A stretch of 64,000 bases of DNA, taken from the NCBI RefSeq assembly GCF_052161655.1, contig NZ_CP197418.1, forward strand, positions 6,572,001-6,636,000, written 5' to 3'. Shown here piece by piece: positions 54,687-63,331 of the stretch. The notes below the pieces were generated by a model. That model saw only the letters and a list, made by a program, of their open reading frames with translations, ran no database searches and had not been told where the DNA came from. Made by a program: the position numbers and the translations under genes. The stretch comes from Novipirellula sp052161655 (GTDB taxonomy: Bacteria; Planctomycetota; Planctomycetia; Pirellulales; Pirellulaceae). Numbering within the stretch: the stretch's first letter is position 1; every line of letters begins with the position of its first letter.

Positions 54687-57600
54687 CTAAAAACGGGTGA
54701 TCGTTTCGTGCAAGTTTAAGATCACGCGACACACTTGGCCCAGCGCGGCGATCTGACTGACGTCCGCACTCGACTTCGGTGCGGTCTTGCGACCGACGGC
54801 GATGTACTTTTCCGCCTCTGCGGGATTTGTCTGGTAGTACGTCAATTGTCGATCGTACAAAGTCCGCAGTGCCATCCGTTCGCCATCACTTGGTTGGCGT
54901 GAAAGTGCGATCAAAAATGCTTCCTCTAACCAATTATTGAACGTCCCGTCTTCGTGATCCGCCAACAATCGATCCGCCATTGCATGTGACGCTTCGGCAA
55001 ACGAAGGGTCGTTCAATAGCGTCAGGGCTTGTTGCGGACTATTGGAAAGCGGTCGATCGGCAGTGCATTCATCCCTCGAGGGTGCATCAAAATTGACGAG
55101 CATTGGATGCAAAAACGTTCGTTGCCAATGCATATAAACGCCACGACGATATTGGCGTGAATCACTGCTGGCGTGATACGTCCGGTTTGGAAATTGCAAA
55201 TTTGAATAGTGCCCATCGGGTTGGTACGGATAAACACTCGAACCGCCAACGAAGTCCGTTACCAATAAACCCGCTATCGCCAAGGCATTGTCGCGAATCA
55301 CTTCGGCTTCGAGTCGCCGCGGCGATTGGCTTGCAAGCAGTCGGTTGTATGGATCCGTGTCGGACAAGTCCTCACGCTGAGCCGCTGTTTGCTGGTAAGT
55401 GTGACTATTTACAATCAAGCGGACCATTTGCTTCACATCCCAGCCACTTTCGATGAACTCGGCAGCCATCCAATCCAGTAATAAGGGATGACTCGGCCAC
55501 TCTCCCTGGCTTCCCAAGTCGTCAAGTTTCCCCGACAACCCAGTTCCAAAAAACTGTTTCCAAGTTCGATTGACAACGTGCCGAGACGTCAGCGGATTGC
55601 TCGGGGATGTCAACCAATTGGCCAGATCTAACCGCGTCAGCCGTCGCGCGCTGTCGATTTCCAGTTCAGGTAGGAAGTGAGGTGTGGCGGGCGGAGCCAG
55701 CTCGCCCGTTTTGTCTTGCCAGTTGCCACGCGGAAGGATGCGGCTTTCAGGGATCCGGTCTTCGGGAACCGATTGCACCACCAATGACATCGCCATCCCC
55801 GAATGCTGTTCAAGAATCCGATCGCGAAAGGAATGGCTCTCCGAAAGCTGTTGCGAATAAGGAACGATCGACCGATGGAATGTGCTGGCGAGCAGTGCAT
55901 TTTGTTGCTGACTACGCTGATTGGCCTCAGTCTTGATCGCGTCATTCAATTCAGGCGTCGCCGCGTCCCATCCAGCCACCGCATGAGCAATTGGCGTCAT
56001 CGAAATCCGAACACGTCCCACATCATTGCTATGAAGTGTGGTCCGCAAACGATCCTGTGGCGTCACCCACACCGGATGGTCGAAATGGTAAACCGCCGTG
56101 TGCGGGTATGACGTTTCATCGGACGGCAATTGCCACACCGCTGGACCACTTCGCCAAACGTCTTCCAATACCAGCGGCTCCGCACCGCTTGTATATCGTT
56201 TTGGATTTTTGCGATCCGCCTCACCCCAAGCAATTTTGATCGCTTCGGAAGTGTCCGTCACGACTTCACTTGGTACGTCGATTTCGACCGACGGCCCAGG
56301 AGTCGGCGGCGAGAACGCGAGTAACTCGCTTCGATTTTCGTCCAAAAGCTTGACGTGGTAGTGCGTCAATCGCTTGGCGTACTCCGCTGAATCGGTGCGA
56401 TTCCAAATTGCAAATTTTTCGATCGTTTGCGCTGAGCCTAGATCAAGTTCCCACCATGGATCGTTACCTGGATTGGTGTGAGTTACGGATTCTGCGTTGT
56501 AATAGTGGCCATCGGTATTGCCATCGATCGCGAGCGACGCATCGCCCGACTTATAGTCAGCCGAGTGGCGTGCCTTTCCTTTGACGGCAATGTTTTGCAG
56601 CTTGCCGTCGGCATCTTTCGCAAACACCTGGACTTCGGCGAGCGACAGAATCTTATTTTTCCCTGGAAGTTCTATTCGGATGAACCGCGGTTTCACCGCA
56701 ATTGTTTTTTGTGGTTCTGACGTGCCACGTTGCAGATCCACCGAAACGCCAACGGTAAATCGCCCCTCATCACTTCGCCCCACTCGGTTGCCGTGAGCCT
56801 CGTCTGGCAAGACTTCCAATCGAATCGAATTGACGAGCACGGCATCGTCAATCTTCGTGTCGATCTTGATCGTTTCGGCCTTTTTGACTTTCCCCGTCAA
56901 CAAAATCGATCCATCATTTTTCAAAGTCGGCTTGGTATTTCCACTCGCGACCACATCAACGATGTCCGCAACGATCCAACCGCCAGGATTTTTTTGAAGC
57001 AAGTTTCCAGTCGATTTTACCCATTGGTCAAACTCAGGTTTCGACAACACCGAATCGCCCAACTTGGCGAACAGTTCTCGGTCACGCTCGGCTTGCAAAA
57101 ATCTGATCTCGTTTCGAGCCGACTCGCTATCGATACGAATTTCCGGTGGAAACGGATAGTCGTTGTTAAAGCCGCGCAACTCGGGATTGGGGGTGTACCC
57201 ATAATCGGCATACACGCCCCATTGGCGGATATCGTCAAAGAAGGCGCCGATGGAATAAAAATCGTGTGCCGAGAACGGATCGAATTTGTGATTGTGGCAT
57301 TCGCAACACGCCAAGGTGCTGCCCAGAAACGCGGTTCCCATCATCCGGACGCGGTCCGCCTTGGATTTTGCCAAATACTCTTCCGGCTGGGCGCCGCCTT
57401 CGCGTGTGACCATGTTCAGTCGCAACAAACCGGTCGCCGCCAACTGTTCGGGCGTTGGATCGGGCAGCAAATCGCCAGCCAGCTGTTCTCGCGTGAACGC
57501 ATCGTATGGCTTGTTTGTATTGAACGAGCGAATGACATAATCGCGATACGGTGCGATTCGTTGATTTTGGTCTCCGTGAAAACCGACCGTGTCCGCGAAA

Positions 57601-58364
57601 TGAACCAGGTCTAACCAGAAGCTGGCCATTCGTTCGCCAAAATGCTCCGACGCCAATAATCTCTCGACTTGTCGCTCGTAGGCACCCTCGGAATTGTCAT
57701 CTAAAAACGACTGCAATTCATCCGGGGTGGGTGGCAACCCGATCAGATCCAGGCTCAACCGACGAAGCAACGTACGTTTATCCGCGATCTCGCTCGGAGT
57801 AATGCCTTCGGTTTCGAGTCGCGCCAAAACAAAAGCGTCGATCGGATTGTGCACTCGGTTTGCGAATGCCTGGACCGCAGGAATGCTAGGGCGAGTGATC
57901 GGAGCGTACGACCAATGCTCTTCGTATTCAGCCCCTTGTTCGATCCACTTGCGAAACAGTGCTTTGTCGTATTCGGTCAATCGATGGCGGAATTCTTCGG
58001 GCGGCATTTGCTCGCCATCGCCTTCGTCAATGATCCGCAAATAAGCCTCGCTATGCATCGGATCGCCCGGTTTGATGCCGACCGCTTCATCGTCCGATGG
58101 CAACACCGCAGTGGCGGCGGCAAAGGAATCGATGCGATAGCCGCTAGGGTTTTCTTCCGCGTCCGGTCCATGACAGGCAAAACAGGTGTTGGACATGATC
58201 GGACGAATATGCGCGTTGAACCGCACCTGATCAGGCATGGCCGGCGTCTTGGACGTGCTAACTAATGTCGGTGATTCCGCTGCGTCAGCGAAACCGCTTG
58301 TGGAGAATCCGTACGTCAGAAAGGCCAGCAAGGCAGAGACAAGCAAGGGTGTTTTGAGATTCAT
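54687..58364 (-). CDS. Secreted PSCyt1-DUF1549-DUF1553 protein with inserted discoidin-like domain
   Basis: A 1225-residue exported protein from the ATG at 58364 (signal peptide about 1-27). PSCyt1 carries C61-F-A-C64-H65 and ends EQMPPEEFRHRLTEYDKALFRKWIEQGAEYEEHW. DUF1549 follows, with LLRRLSLDLIGLPPTPDELQ and a second heme site CECHNHKFDPFS near 355. A long insert at about 470-800 contains a galactose-binding/discoidin-like (F5/8 type C) domain, DGNTDGHYYNAESVTHTNP and WWELDLGSAQTIEKFAIWNR. DUF1553 ends the protein (LDLANWLTSPSNPLTSRHVVNRTWKQFFG, FDAPSRDECTADRPLSNSPQQALTLLNDP). The insert suggests sugar binding. The DUF1501 partner lies upstream on the same strand. Confidence 0.92.
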   Translation of the reverse strand: MNLKTPLLVSALLAFLTYGFSTSGFADAAESPTLVSTSKTPAMPDQVRFNAHIRPIMSNTCFACHGPDAEENPSGYRIDSFAAATAVLPSDDEAVGIKPGDPMHSEAYLRIIDEGDGEQMPPEEFRHRLTEYDKALFRKWIEQGAEYEEHWSYAPITRPSIPAVQAFANRVHNPIDAFVLARLETEGITPSEIADKRTLLRRLSLDLIGLPPTPDELQSFLDDNSEGAYERQVERLLASEHFGERMASFWLDLVHFADTVGFHGDQNQRIAPYRDYVIRSFNTNKPYDAFTREQLAGDLLPDPTPEQLAATGLLRLNMVTREGGAQPEEYLAKSKADRVRMMGTAFLGSTLACCECHNHKFDPFSAHDFYSIGAFFDDIRQWGVYADYGYTPNPELRGFNNDYPFPPEIRIDSESARNEIRFLQAERDRELFAKLGDSVLSKPEFDQWVKSTGNLLQKNPGGWIVADIVDVVASGNTKPTLKNDGSILLTGKVKKAETIKIDTKIDDAVLVNSIRLEVLPDEAHGNRVGRSDEGRFTVGVSVDLQRGTSEPQKTIAVKPRFIRIELPGKNKILSLAEVQVFAKDADGKLQNIAVKGKARHSADYKSGDASLAIDGNTDGHYYNAESVTHTNPGNDPWWELDLGSAQTIEKFAIWNRTDSAEYAKRLTHYHVKLLDENRSELLAFSPPTPGPSVEIDVPSEVVTDTSEAIKIAWGEADRKNPKRYTSGAEPLVLEDVWRSGPAVWQLPSDETSYPHTAVYHFDHPVWVTPQDRLRTTLHSNDVGRVRISMTPIAHAVAGWDAATPELNDAIKTEANQRSQQQNALLASTFHRSIVPYSQQLSESHSFRDRILEQHSGMAMSLVVQSVPEDRIPESRILPRGNWQDKTGELAPPATPHFLPELEIDSARRLTRLDLANWLTSPSNPLTSRHVVNRTWKQFFGTGLSGKLDDLGSQGEWPSHPLLLDWMAAEFIESGWDVKQMVRLIVNSHTYQQTAAQREDLSDTDPYNRLLASQSPRRLEAEVIRDNALAIAGLLVTDFVGGSSVYPYQPDGHYSNLQFPNRTYHASSDSRQYRRGVYMHWQRTFLHPMLVNFDAPSRDECTADRPLSNSPQQALTLLNDPSFAEASHAMADRLLADHEDGTFNNWLEEAFLIALSRQPSDGERMALRTLYDRQLTYYQTNPAEAEKYIAVGRKTAPKSSADVSQIAALGQVCRVILNLHETITRF

Positions 58365-58455
58365 CGTAAAAACTAATTCGATCGTAGGCTGCAACGGCTT
58401 GGAGTACGAAAATGACGCGAGTGGCATCGCGTTGAACGCAAGAATACGTTCGCAA

Positions 58456-59904
58456 TCAAGCGATAATTTCTCTAACGACGCGACTGGGTTCTACCCCGGT
58501 CAATCGCAAATCGAGGCCTTGAAAACGTGCTGTTAAACGTTCGTGATCGACGCCAAACAGATGCAGCAACGTCGTGTGTAGATCATGAACCGTGACAACG
58601 TTATCGACCGAGTTGTAACCGAGTTCGTCGGTAGCACCGTATGCCATGCCCGGCTTCACTCCGCCTCCGGCCATCCAAACACTGAATGCATTGATATGGT
58701 GATCGCGTCCGCTGCCTTGTGCCATCGGCGTGCGACCAAACTCGCCGCCCCACAGAACCAATGTATCCTCGAGTAATCCACTGCGTTTTAGATCTGCCAA
58801 CAACGCCGCCGTAGGACGATCGGTCGCCTTTGCAGAAATCGGAAAGTTGGTTTCCAAGTTGCTGTGGTGATCCCAGCCGCGATGATACAACTGCACAAAC
58901 CGAACTCCTCGTTCGAGCAGACGTCGTGCCAGCAAACAGTTCGATGCATACGAACCATCACCAGGACGCTCGACGCCGTACGCATCGAGCGTGCGTTGCG
59001 ATTCAGTCGACATGTCGGTCAACTCAGGCACGGCGGTTTGCATCTTGAAAGCCATCTCGTACTGAGCGATCCGCGTGTCGATTTCGGGATCGATATAACG
59101 CTCGGCTAACATCCCGTTCAAACGCTGAACCTCGTCAATCACTTGTCGCTGCGTCGATTGGCAAACGCCGTCGGGGTTGCCGATGTAGTGAACCGGCGAT
59201 CCACTCGCTTGGAACGCAATCCCTTGATACCGACTCGGCAATATTCCCGCGCTCCATTGTCGAGCCGAAACCGGTTGGGCACCGGGACCGGAGGAAGTCA
59301 TCACGACGTAGCCAGGCAAGTTTTCCGTCTCGGCGCCTAATCCGTAAAGCAACCACGACCCCATACACGGTCGACCTTTGATGATCGAACCGGTGTTCAT
59401 AAAAGCGTGAGCGGTATCGTGATTGATTTGCTCGGTCGTCATACTACGGATCACACACAGTTCGTCCGCCATCGCGCCGGTGTGTGGAAACAATTCCGAC
59501 ATTTCCAAACCGGACTCGCCCCATTTCTTGAATTTGACAAACGACTTGCGAGCCTTCAGTTCTGATCCTTGCAATTGTGCAAGCTGTTGCCCTTGAGTGA
59601 ACGAACTCGGAAATGGCTGGCCGTCGATGCGGTCCAATGCCGGTTTAGGATCCAGCGATTCAACGTGCGAAGGACCACCCGCCATGCAAAGATGAACGAT
59701 TCGTTTGGCCTTGGGAGCAAAATGCGGCAGTCCTCGAAGCGGCGGCCATGGAACCGATTGATCGTTTTTTGAGTCCGCAGCAGATTCGGTCGCCCCCACC
59801 ATTGACGCCAGGGCGAGCCCGCCGATCCCAGCAAACGATTTGGTTAAGAACGTGCGGCGAGCGACGTCGTTGGCGTATTGAGTCGAAGGATGCGGTGGTT
59901 TCAT
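58456..59904 (-). CDS. DUF1501 protein with Tat-like signal
   Basis: A 482-residue DUF1501 protein. A Tat-like signal ARRTFLTKSFAGIGGLALASMV (residues 15-36) is followed by the usual blocks IVHLCMAGGPSHVESLDPKPA, FMNTGSIIKGRPCMGSWLLYGLG, NCLLARRLLERGVRFVQLYHRGWDHHS and LWGGEFGRTP, then GRDHHINAFSVWMAGGG. It precedes the DUF1549/DUF1553 gene by 91 bp, the reverse of the order at 31-35 kb. A 16-bp palindrome lies about 130 bp upstream. Confidence 0.93.
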   Translation of the reverse strand: MKPPHPSTQYANDVARRTFLTKSFAGIGGLALASMVGATESAADSKNDQSVPWPPLRGLPHFAPKAKRIVHLCMAGGPSHVESLDPKPALDRIDGQPFPSSFTQGQQLAQLQGSELKARKSFVKFKKWGESGLEMSELFPHTGAMADELCVIRSMTTEQINHDTAHAFMNTGSIIKGRPCMGSWLLYGLGAETENLPGYVVMTSSGPGAQPVSARQWSAGILPSRYQGIAFQASGSPVHYIGNPDGVCQSTQRQVIDEVQRLNGMLAERYIDPEIDTRIAQYEMAFKMQTAVPELTDMSTESQRTLDAYGVERPGDGSYASNCLLARRLLERGVRFVQLYHRGWDHHSNLETNFPISAKATDRPTAALLADLKRSGLLEDTLVLWGGEFGRTPMAQGSGRDHHINAFSVWMAGGGVKPGMAYGATDELGYNSVDNVVTVHDLHTTLLHLFGVDHERLTARFQGLDLRLTGVEPSRVVREIIA

Positions 59905-60031
59905 AGAAATCGCCTAAAAGGTAGGACGCAAACGGCCTGGACAATCAGAATCCAGATCAGCAGGTGGGAAAAAGCCTGAACGCAGAGCGACCTATTATCG
60001 CATAAAATCTCGATTTGTGAGCCAAATTTTT

Positions 60032-60047
60032 ACTACGTCGACGTAGT
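60032..60047. promoter_or_regulatory. Perfect 16-bp palindrome upstream of the DUF1501/DUF1549 pair
   Basis: ACTACGTCGACGTAGT reads the same on both strands. It lies 128 bases upstream of the DUF1501 start and 59 bases beyond the nadK stop, both on the minus strand, so it is placed as an operator could be. It is not followed by a U-tract, which speaks against a terminator. Confidence 0.45.
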
Positions 60048-60105
60048 CGCGTCGTTTTATCCAGCGCACTGGTCCAGTTGTCATCCCCGACTCGTCGCCA
60101 ATCCC

Positions 60106-60996
60106 TTACTCGTCGCCAACCTTCGAATTGACGGATCCACCCCATCCCAATTTTTCCCGCAGCGTGCGGTAATCGTTTTGCCCGGGCACCTCCAGCATTT
60201 TGAAGGTTTGATCAGCACGCTCGACTCGCAGGCGATCACCTGCTTGTAGTGCACTTAAAATACGCCCGTCCACAACCACACTGGTCGAATCGTACGGCTC
60301 GGTAACGGTCAACTCGAGAACCGTTTCCGCAGAATCGACGACCGGACGATAAGTCAGCGTATGAGGGCTGATCGGCGAGATCACGATCGCTTGCAAATTC
60401 CGTCTCAGAATCGGTCCGCCAGCAGAAAGATTGTGTGCGGTCGATCCGACAGGAGTGGCGATGATCAAACCATCGCATCGGTAGCGAGTCGCCAGATGTC
60501 CGTCGGCATAAAGATCGATATCAAGTATTCGATAGGGAGCGCCACGTAAAATCGCGACTTCATTCAATGCCAGTTGCTCGGCGACCACTTCGCCACCGCG
60601 GATCACCGAAACCTTGATCATGATGTGATCAATCACCTCGGATCCACCACGCATCACTTCGGGCCAAACGTTCAGAAAGTCGTCCGGCGACAAGGCAGCA
60701 AGAAAACCAAGCCGGCCGCAATTGATGCCTAAAACCGGCGATTGCGACATCCCCATTTGCCGCGCGGCTTGCAGAATCGAACCATCGCCACCAAGCACGA
60801 TCACCAAGTCGACTAACTGGTCATTGAATTCGTAAGTGAAATCCAGATCTTCGGCAATGATGTTCGACGATTCGGCGATCACCGGTCTCAACCGTTGCAG
60901 TTCCGTACGAACGCGATCGCGATTCGGAGCTCCTAAAATGACGATGTTGGGGCGACGTCCATCCTTGCCCCAATGAACGACTTGGCTCGCAGGCAT
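60106..60996 (-). CDS. nadK: NAD kinase
   Basis: NadK phosphorylates NAD to NADP using ATP or polyphosphate in the cytoplasm. The 296-residue protein has the catalytic GGDGS motif (69-73), GINCGRLGFLA, N145-E146 in ALNEVAIL, and the conserved PVGSTAHNLSAGGPI with DGLIIATP before it, and VVDGRILSALQAGD. It is complete from the ATG at 60996. It is on the same strand as dxs, but 233 bp including a short-repeat tract lie between them. Confidence 0.96.
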   Translation of the reverse strand: MPASQVVHWGKDGRRPNIVILGAPNRDRVRTELQRLRPVIAESSNIIAEDLDFTYEFNDQLVDLVIVLGGDGSILQAARQMGMSQSPVLGINCGRLGFLAALSPDDFLNVWPEVMRGGSEVIDHIMIKVSVIRGGEVVAEQLALNEVAILRGAPYRILDIDLYADGHLATRYRCDGLIIATPVGSTAHNLSAGGPILRRNLQAIVISPISPHTLTYRPVVDSAETVLELTVTEPYDSTSVVVDGRILSALQAGDRLRVERADQTFKMLEVPGQNDYRTLREKLGWGGSVNSKVGDE

Positions 60997-61143
60997 CAGT
61001 TAATATTCCCGACGGTAAGGATGAGAGGAAAGTAGCGGCAGACCGAGGGACGTCGAGAAAGGCAAATTCATGGAGAGTAAAACGAGACGGACGGGCTCGC
61101 TAGACCCGCCCACGCACTTCCCTTCGCGCCGATGACGTTGATC

Positions 61144-61242
61144 CTATTGTACGAGCTTATTGTACCGAGCTTCTTGTACCGACGCTTACTGTACCGTGCT
61201 TATTGTGCTGGCCTTATTTGCGCTGACGCTTATTGTACAGCG
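61144..61242. repeat. Degenerate 14-16 bp tandem repeats at the dxs 3' end
   Basis: About seven units of CTTATTGTACCGAG and close variants run across the stretch. The last unit (minus-strand view: first) contains the final Val-Gln codons and TAA stop of dxs, so the array looks like repeated copies of the gene's own 3' end. Units vary in one to four bases and in length. Confidence 0.82.
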
Positions 61243-63158
61243 ATTGCCTGCAGACTAGCGGCTTCGCGACAAGTCTGGGCGATCGGTTCCGCAGCAAGAC
61301 CATGCTCGGCCAACAGTTCCTCGCGATCACCGTGCTCGATGAATTCATCACGGAGAGCCAAAATATGGATTTTCCGGGTGTCCAGACGTTCTTCGGAAGC
61401 GGCCTCGAGAAATGCCGAACCAAATCCGCCCATTTTGGCATGTTCTTCGAGGGTAACCACGAATTTGTCGCCCGCCATCGTTTCGCGGATCATTTCGCGA
61501 TCGATTGGTTTGACAAATCTCGCATTGATGACGCCGACATCAAGATCGTCGCCGAGCAAATCGGCTGCGGCGAGCGCTTGGTCCAGCATTGCACCGTAGG
61601 CCACAATCGTACCATCACGTCCTTCGCGAATCCGCTCGCTCTTTCCAATCACCACTTCATCCGGCGTGCGATCAAGTTCCAGCGCCGACGCTTTGGGATA
61701 GCGAATGGCACACGAGTGTTCGTGCTGGATCGCTTTGGCCAACATCAAGTCGACTTCGCCGGCATAACCGGGCGCCATCACGACCATGTTTGGGAAGACG
61801 CGTAGGTATCCGATGTCGAAAATGCCGTGATGCGTCGGACCATCAGGACCGGTCAATCCGGCTCGGTCCATCAGGAACACCACTGGCAAATCTTGCAGCG
61901 CGACCTCTTGGAAAATCTGGTCATAACTACGTTGCAAGAACGTGCTGTAGATATCGACAATCGGTCGCATCCCGTTTTTGCATTGTCCCGCAGCAAAAGC
62001 CACTGCGTGCGATTCACAGATGCCGACGTCAAAGAATCGATCGGGAAACTGTTCGCGAATTGGTTCCAACTTGTTGCCTTGGCACATCGCCGCAGTGATG
62101 ATCGTGACGCGTTTATCCTCTGCCATTTGACGACGAATTGCATCGCGTGCGAGCAGCGTAAACGGAGGACAGCCCGAGCTTGCCGTAGAGACAGGCTTAC
62201 CACGATCGTCCTTGAACGCCGGAGGTGTGTGGAAGAACACTGGATCTTCGGCCGCAGGCTTATAGCCATGTCCCTTTTCCGTGACCACGTGCAACAGCAC
62301 AGGCCCCTTCATATCGCGAACCATCGCTAAATACTTGCGCATCATCGTAATGTCGTGTCCATCGATCGGACCGACGTAGCGGATGTTTAATTCCTCGAAC
62401 AACATTCCGCCTAGCAATCCCGCTTTGACCCCTTCTTTCATTTGAGCAAGCAGGCGTTCGGTGGGATCACCAAACATTGGCACGTGGTCAAGCAACCGCG
62501 TGACCTCGTGTTTCAAACCGGTGTAATAGGGATTGGAACGGAGTCGATCCAAATACGTTGCTACCGAACCGACTCGAGGGCAGATCGACATTTTGTTGTC
62601 GTTCAAGATGATCGTCAGATCGTCTTCGAGCTCACCGGCGTTGTTCATTGCTTCGAACACGATCCCGCTCGGGAAAGCGCCATCGCCAATCACGGCCACG
62701 GTGCGGCGGTCAGCGTTACCTGAAAGCACATCGCCGCTGCGAAGCCCCACCGCGGTGCTGACGCTACAACCAGCGTGACCGGTCATGAACAAGTCATATT
62801 CGCTTTCGACCGGGTTGGGGTAGCCCATCAATCCGCCGCGGGTACGGATCGAGGGGAAATCGTGATAACGGCCGGTCACCAATTTGTGAGGATAGATTTG
62901 ATGGCCCGTATCCCAGATCAAACGGTCGTGGCGAAAATCAAATTCGCAGTGCAGTGCGATGCACAGTTCAACCACGCCAAGGTTCGATGCAAAATGTGCA
63001 GTTCGCGTCGCCAGCAGATTGCAAAGCACGTCACGAATCTCGCTCGCAACATCCTTCAATTGGTCTCGCGACATTGACTTCAGCGGACTCGCATCCGGCA
63101 AGCTTGACAACAAAGGATGGCTGCAAGGCTGGGAGGTTGTCAGTTCAGGTTCGCTCAT
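61230..63158 (-). CDS. dxs: 1-deoxy-D-xylulose-5-phosphate synthase
   Basis: Dxs joins pyruvate and glyceraldehyde 3-phosphate with thiamine diphosphate, the first step of the MEP isoprenoid pathway. The 642-residue protein has H55 in TAHFASNLG, WDTGHQIYPHKLVTGR (84-97), the ThDP-binding GDG at 158-160 with NDN at 186-188, and DGHDITMM. The transketolase-type pyrimidine domain has ICESHAVAFAAGQ and DRAGLTGPDGPTHHG. The sequence GDGAFPSGIVFEAMNNAG departs slightly from the usual GDGAxTxGMAxEA, but catalytic residues are in place. A polyprenyl synthetase gene lies 173 bp upstream on the same strand. Confidence 0.96.
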   Translation of the reverse strand: MSEPELTTSQPCSHPLLSSLPDASPLKSMSRDQLKDVASEIRDVLCNLLATRTAHFASNLGVVELCIALHCEFDFRHDRLIWDTGHQIYPHKLVTGRYHDFPSIRTRGGLMGYPNPVESEYDLFMTGHAGCSVSTAVGLRSGDVLSGNADRRTVAVIGDGAFPSGIVFEAMNNAGELEDDLTIILNDNKMSICPRVGSVATYLDRLRSNPYYTGLKHEVTRLLDHVPMFGDPTERLLAQMKEGVKAGLLGGMLFEELNIRYVGPIDGHDITMMRKYLAMVRDMKGPVLLHVVTEKGHGYKPAAEDPVFFHTPPAFKDDRGKPVSTASSGCPPFTLLARDAIRRQMAEDKRVTIITAAMCQGNKLEPIREQFPDRFFDVGICESHAVAFAAGQCKNGMRPIVDIYSTFLQRSYDQIFQEVALQDLPVVFLMDRAGLTGPDGPTHHGIFDIGYLRVFPNMVVMAPGYAGEVDLMLAKAIQHEHSCAIRYPKASALELDRTPDEVVIGKSERIREGRDGTIVAYGAMLDQALAAADLLGDDLDVGVINARFVKPIDREMIRETMAGDKFVVTLEEHAKMGGFGSAFLEAASEERLDTRKIHILALRDEFIEHGDREELLAEHGLAAEPIAQTCREAASLQAIAVQ

Positions 63159-63331
63159 TGGTTTATCCGCTCGGTTATCAATTCGCTCAATCGAGTCGTA
63201 CCCTGTGGCGTGCGACTCGTCCGCTCTTGTTGAGCAATCCTATTTCTCAGTTTAAAATCAGTCTTGGTTTATCCATTGCCGTGGATTTATTGAAATCCCC
63301 CAACTGCTGGACCAACCACACACACTCTGCA

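Noticed and set aside
56730..57614. 294-codon plus-strand open frame over the 1225-residue cytochrome protein
   Set aside because: Opposite strand of a protein with several recognised domains; no features of its own.
61144..61242. Possible CRISPR array
   Set aside because: Units are 14-16 bp, without spacers of constant length, and include the dxs stop; no cas genes are present.
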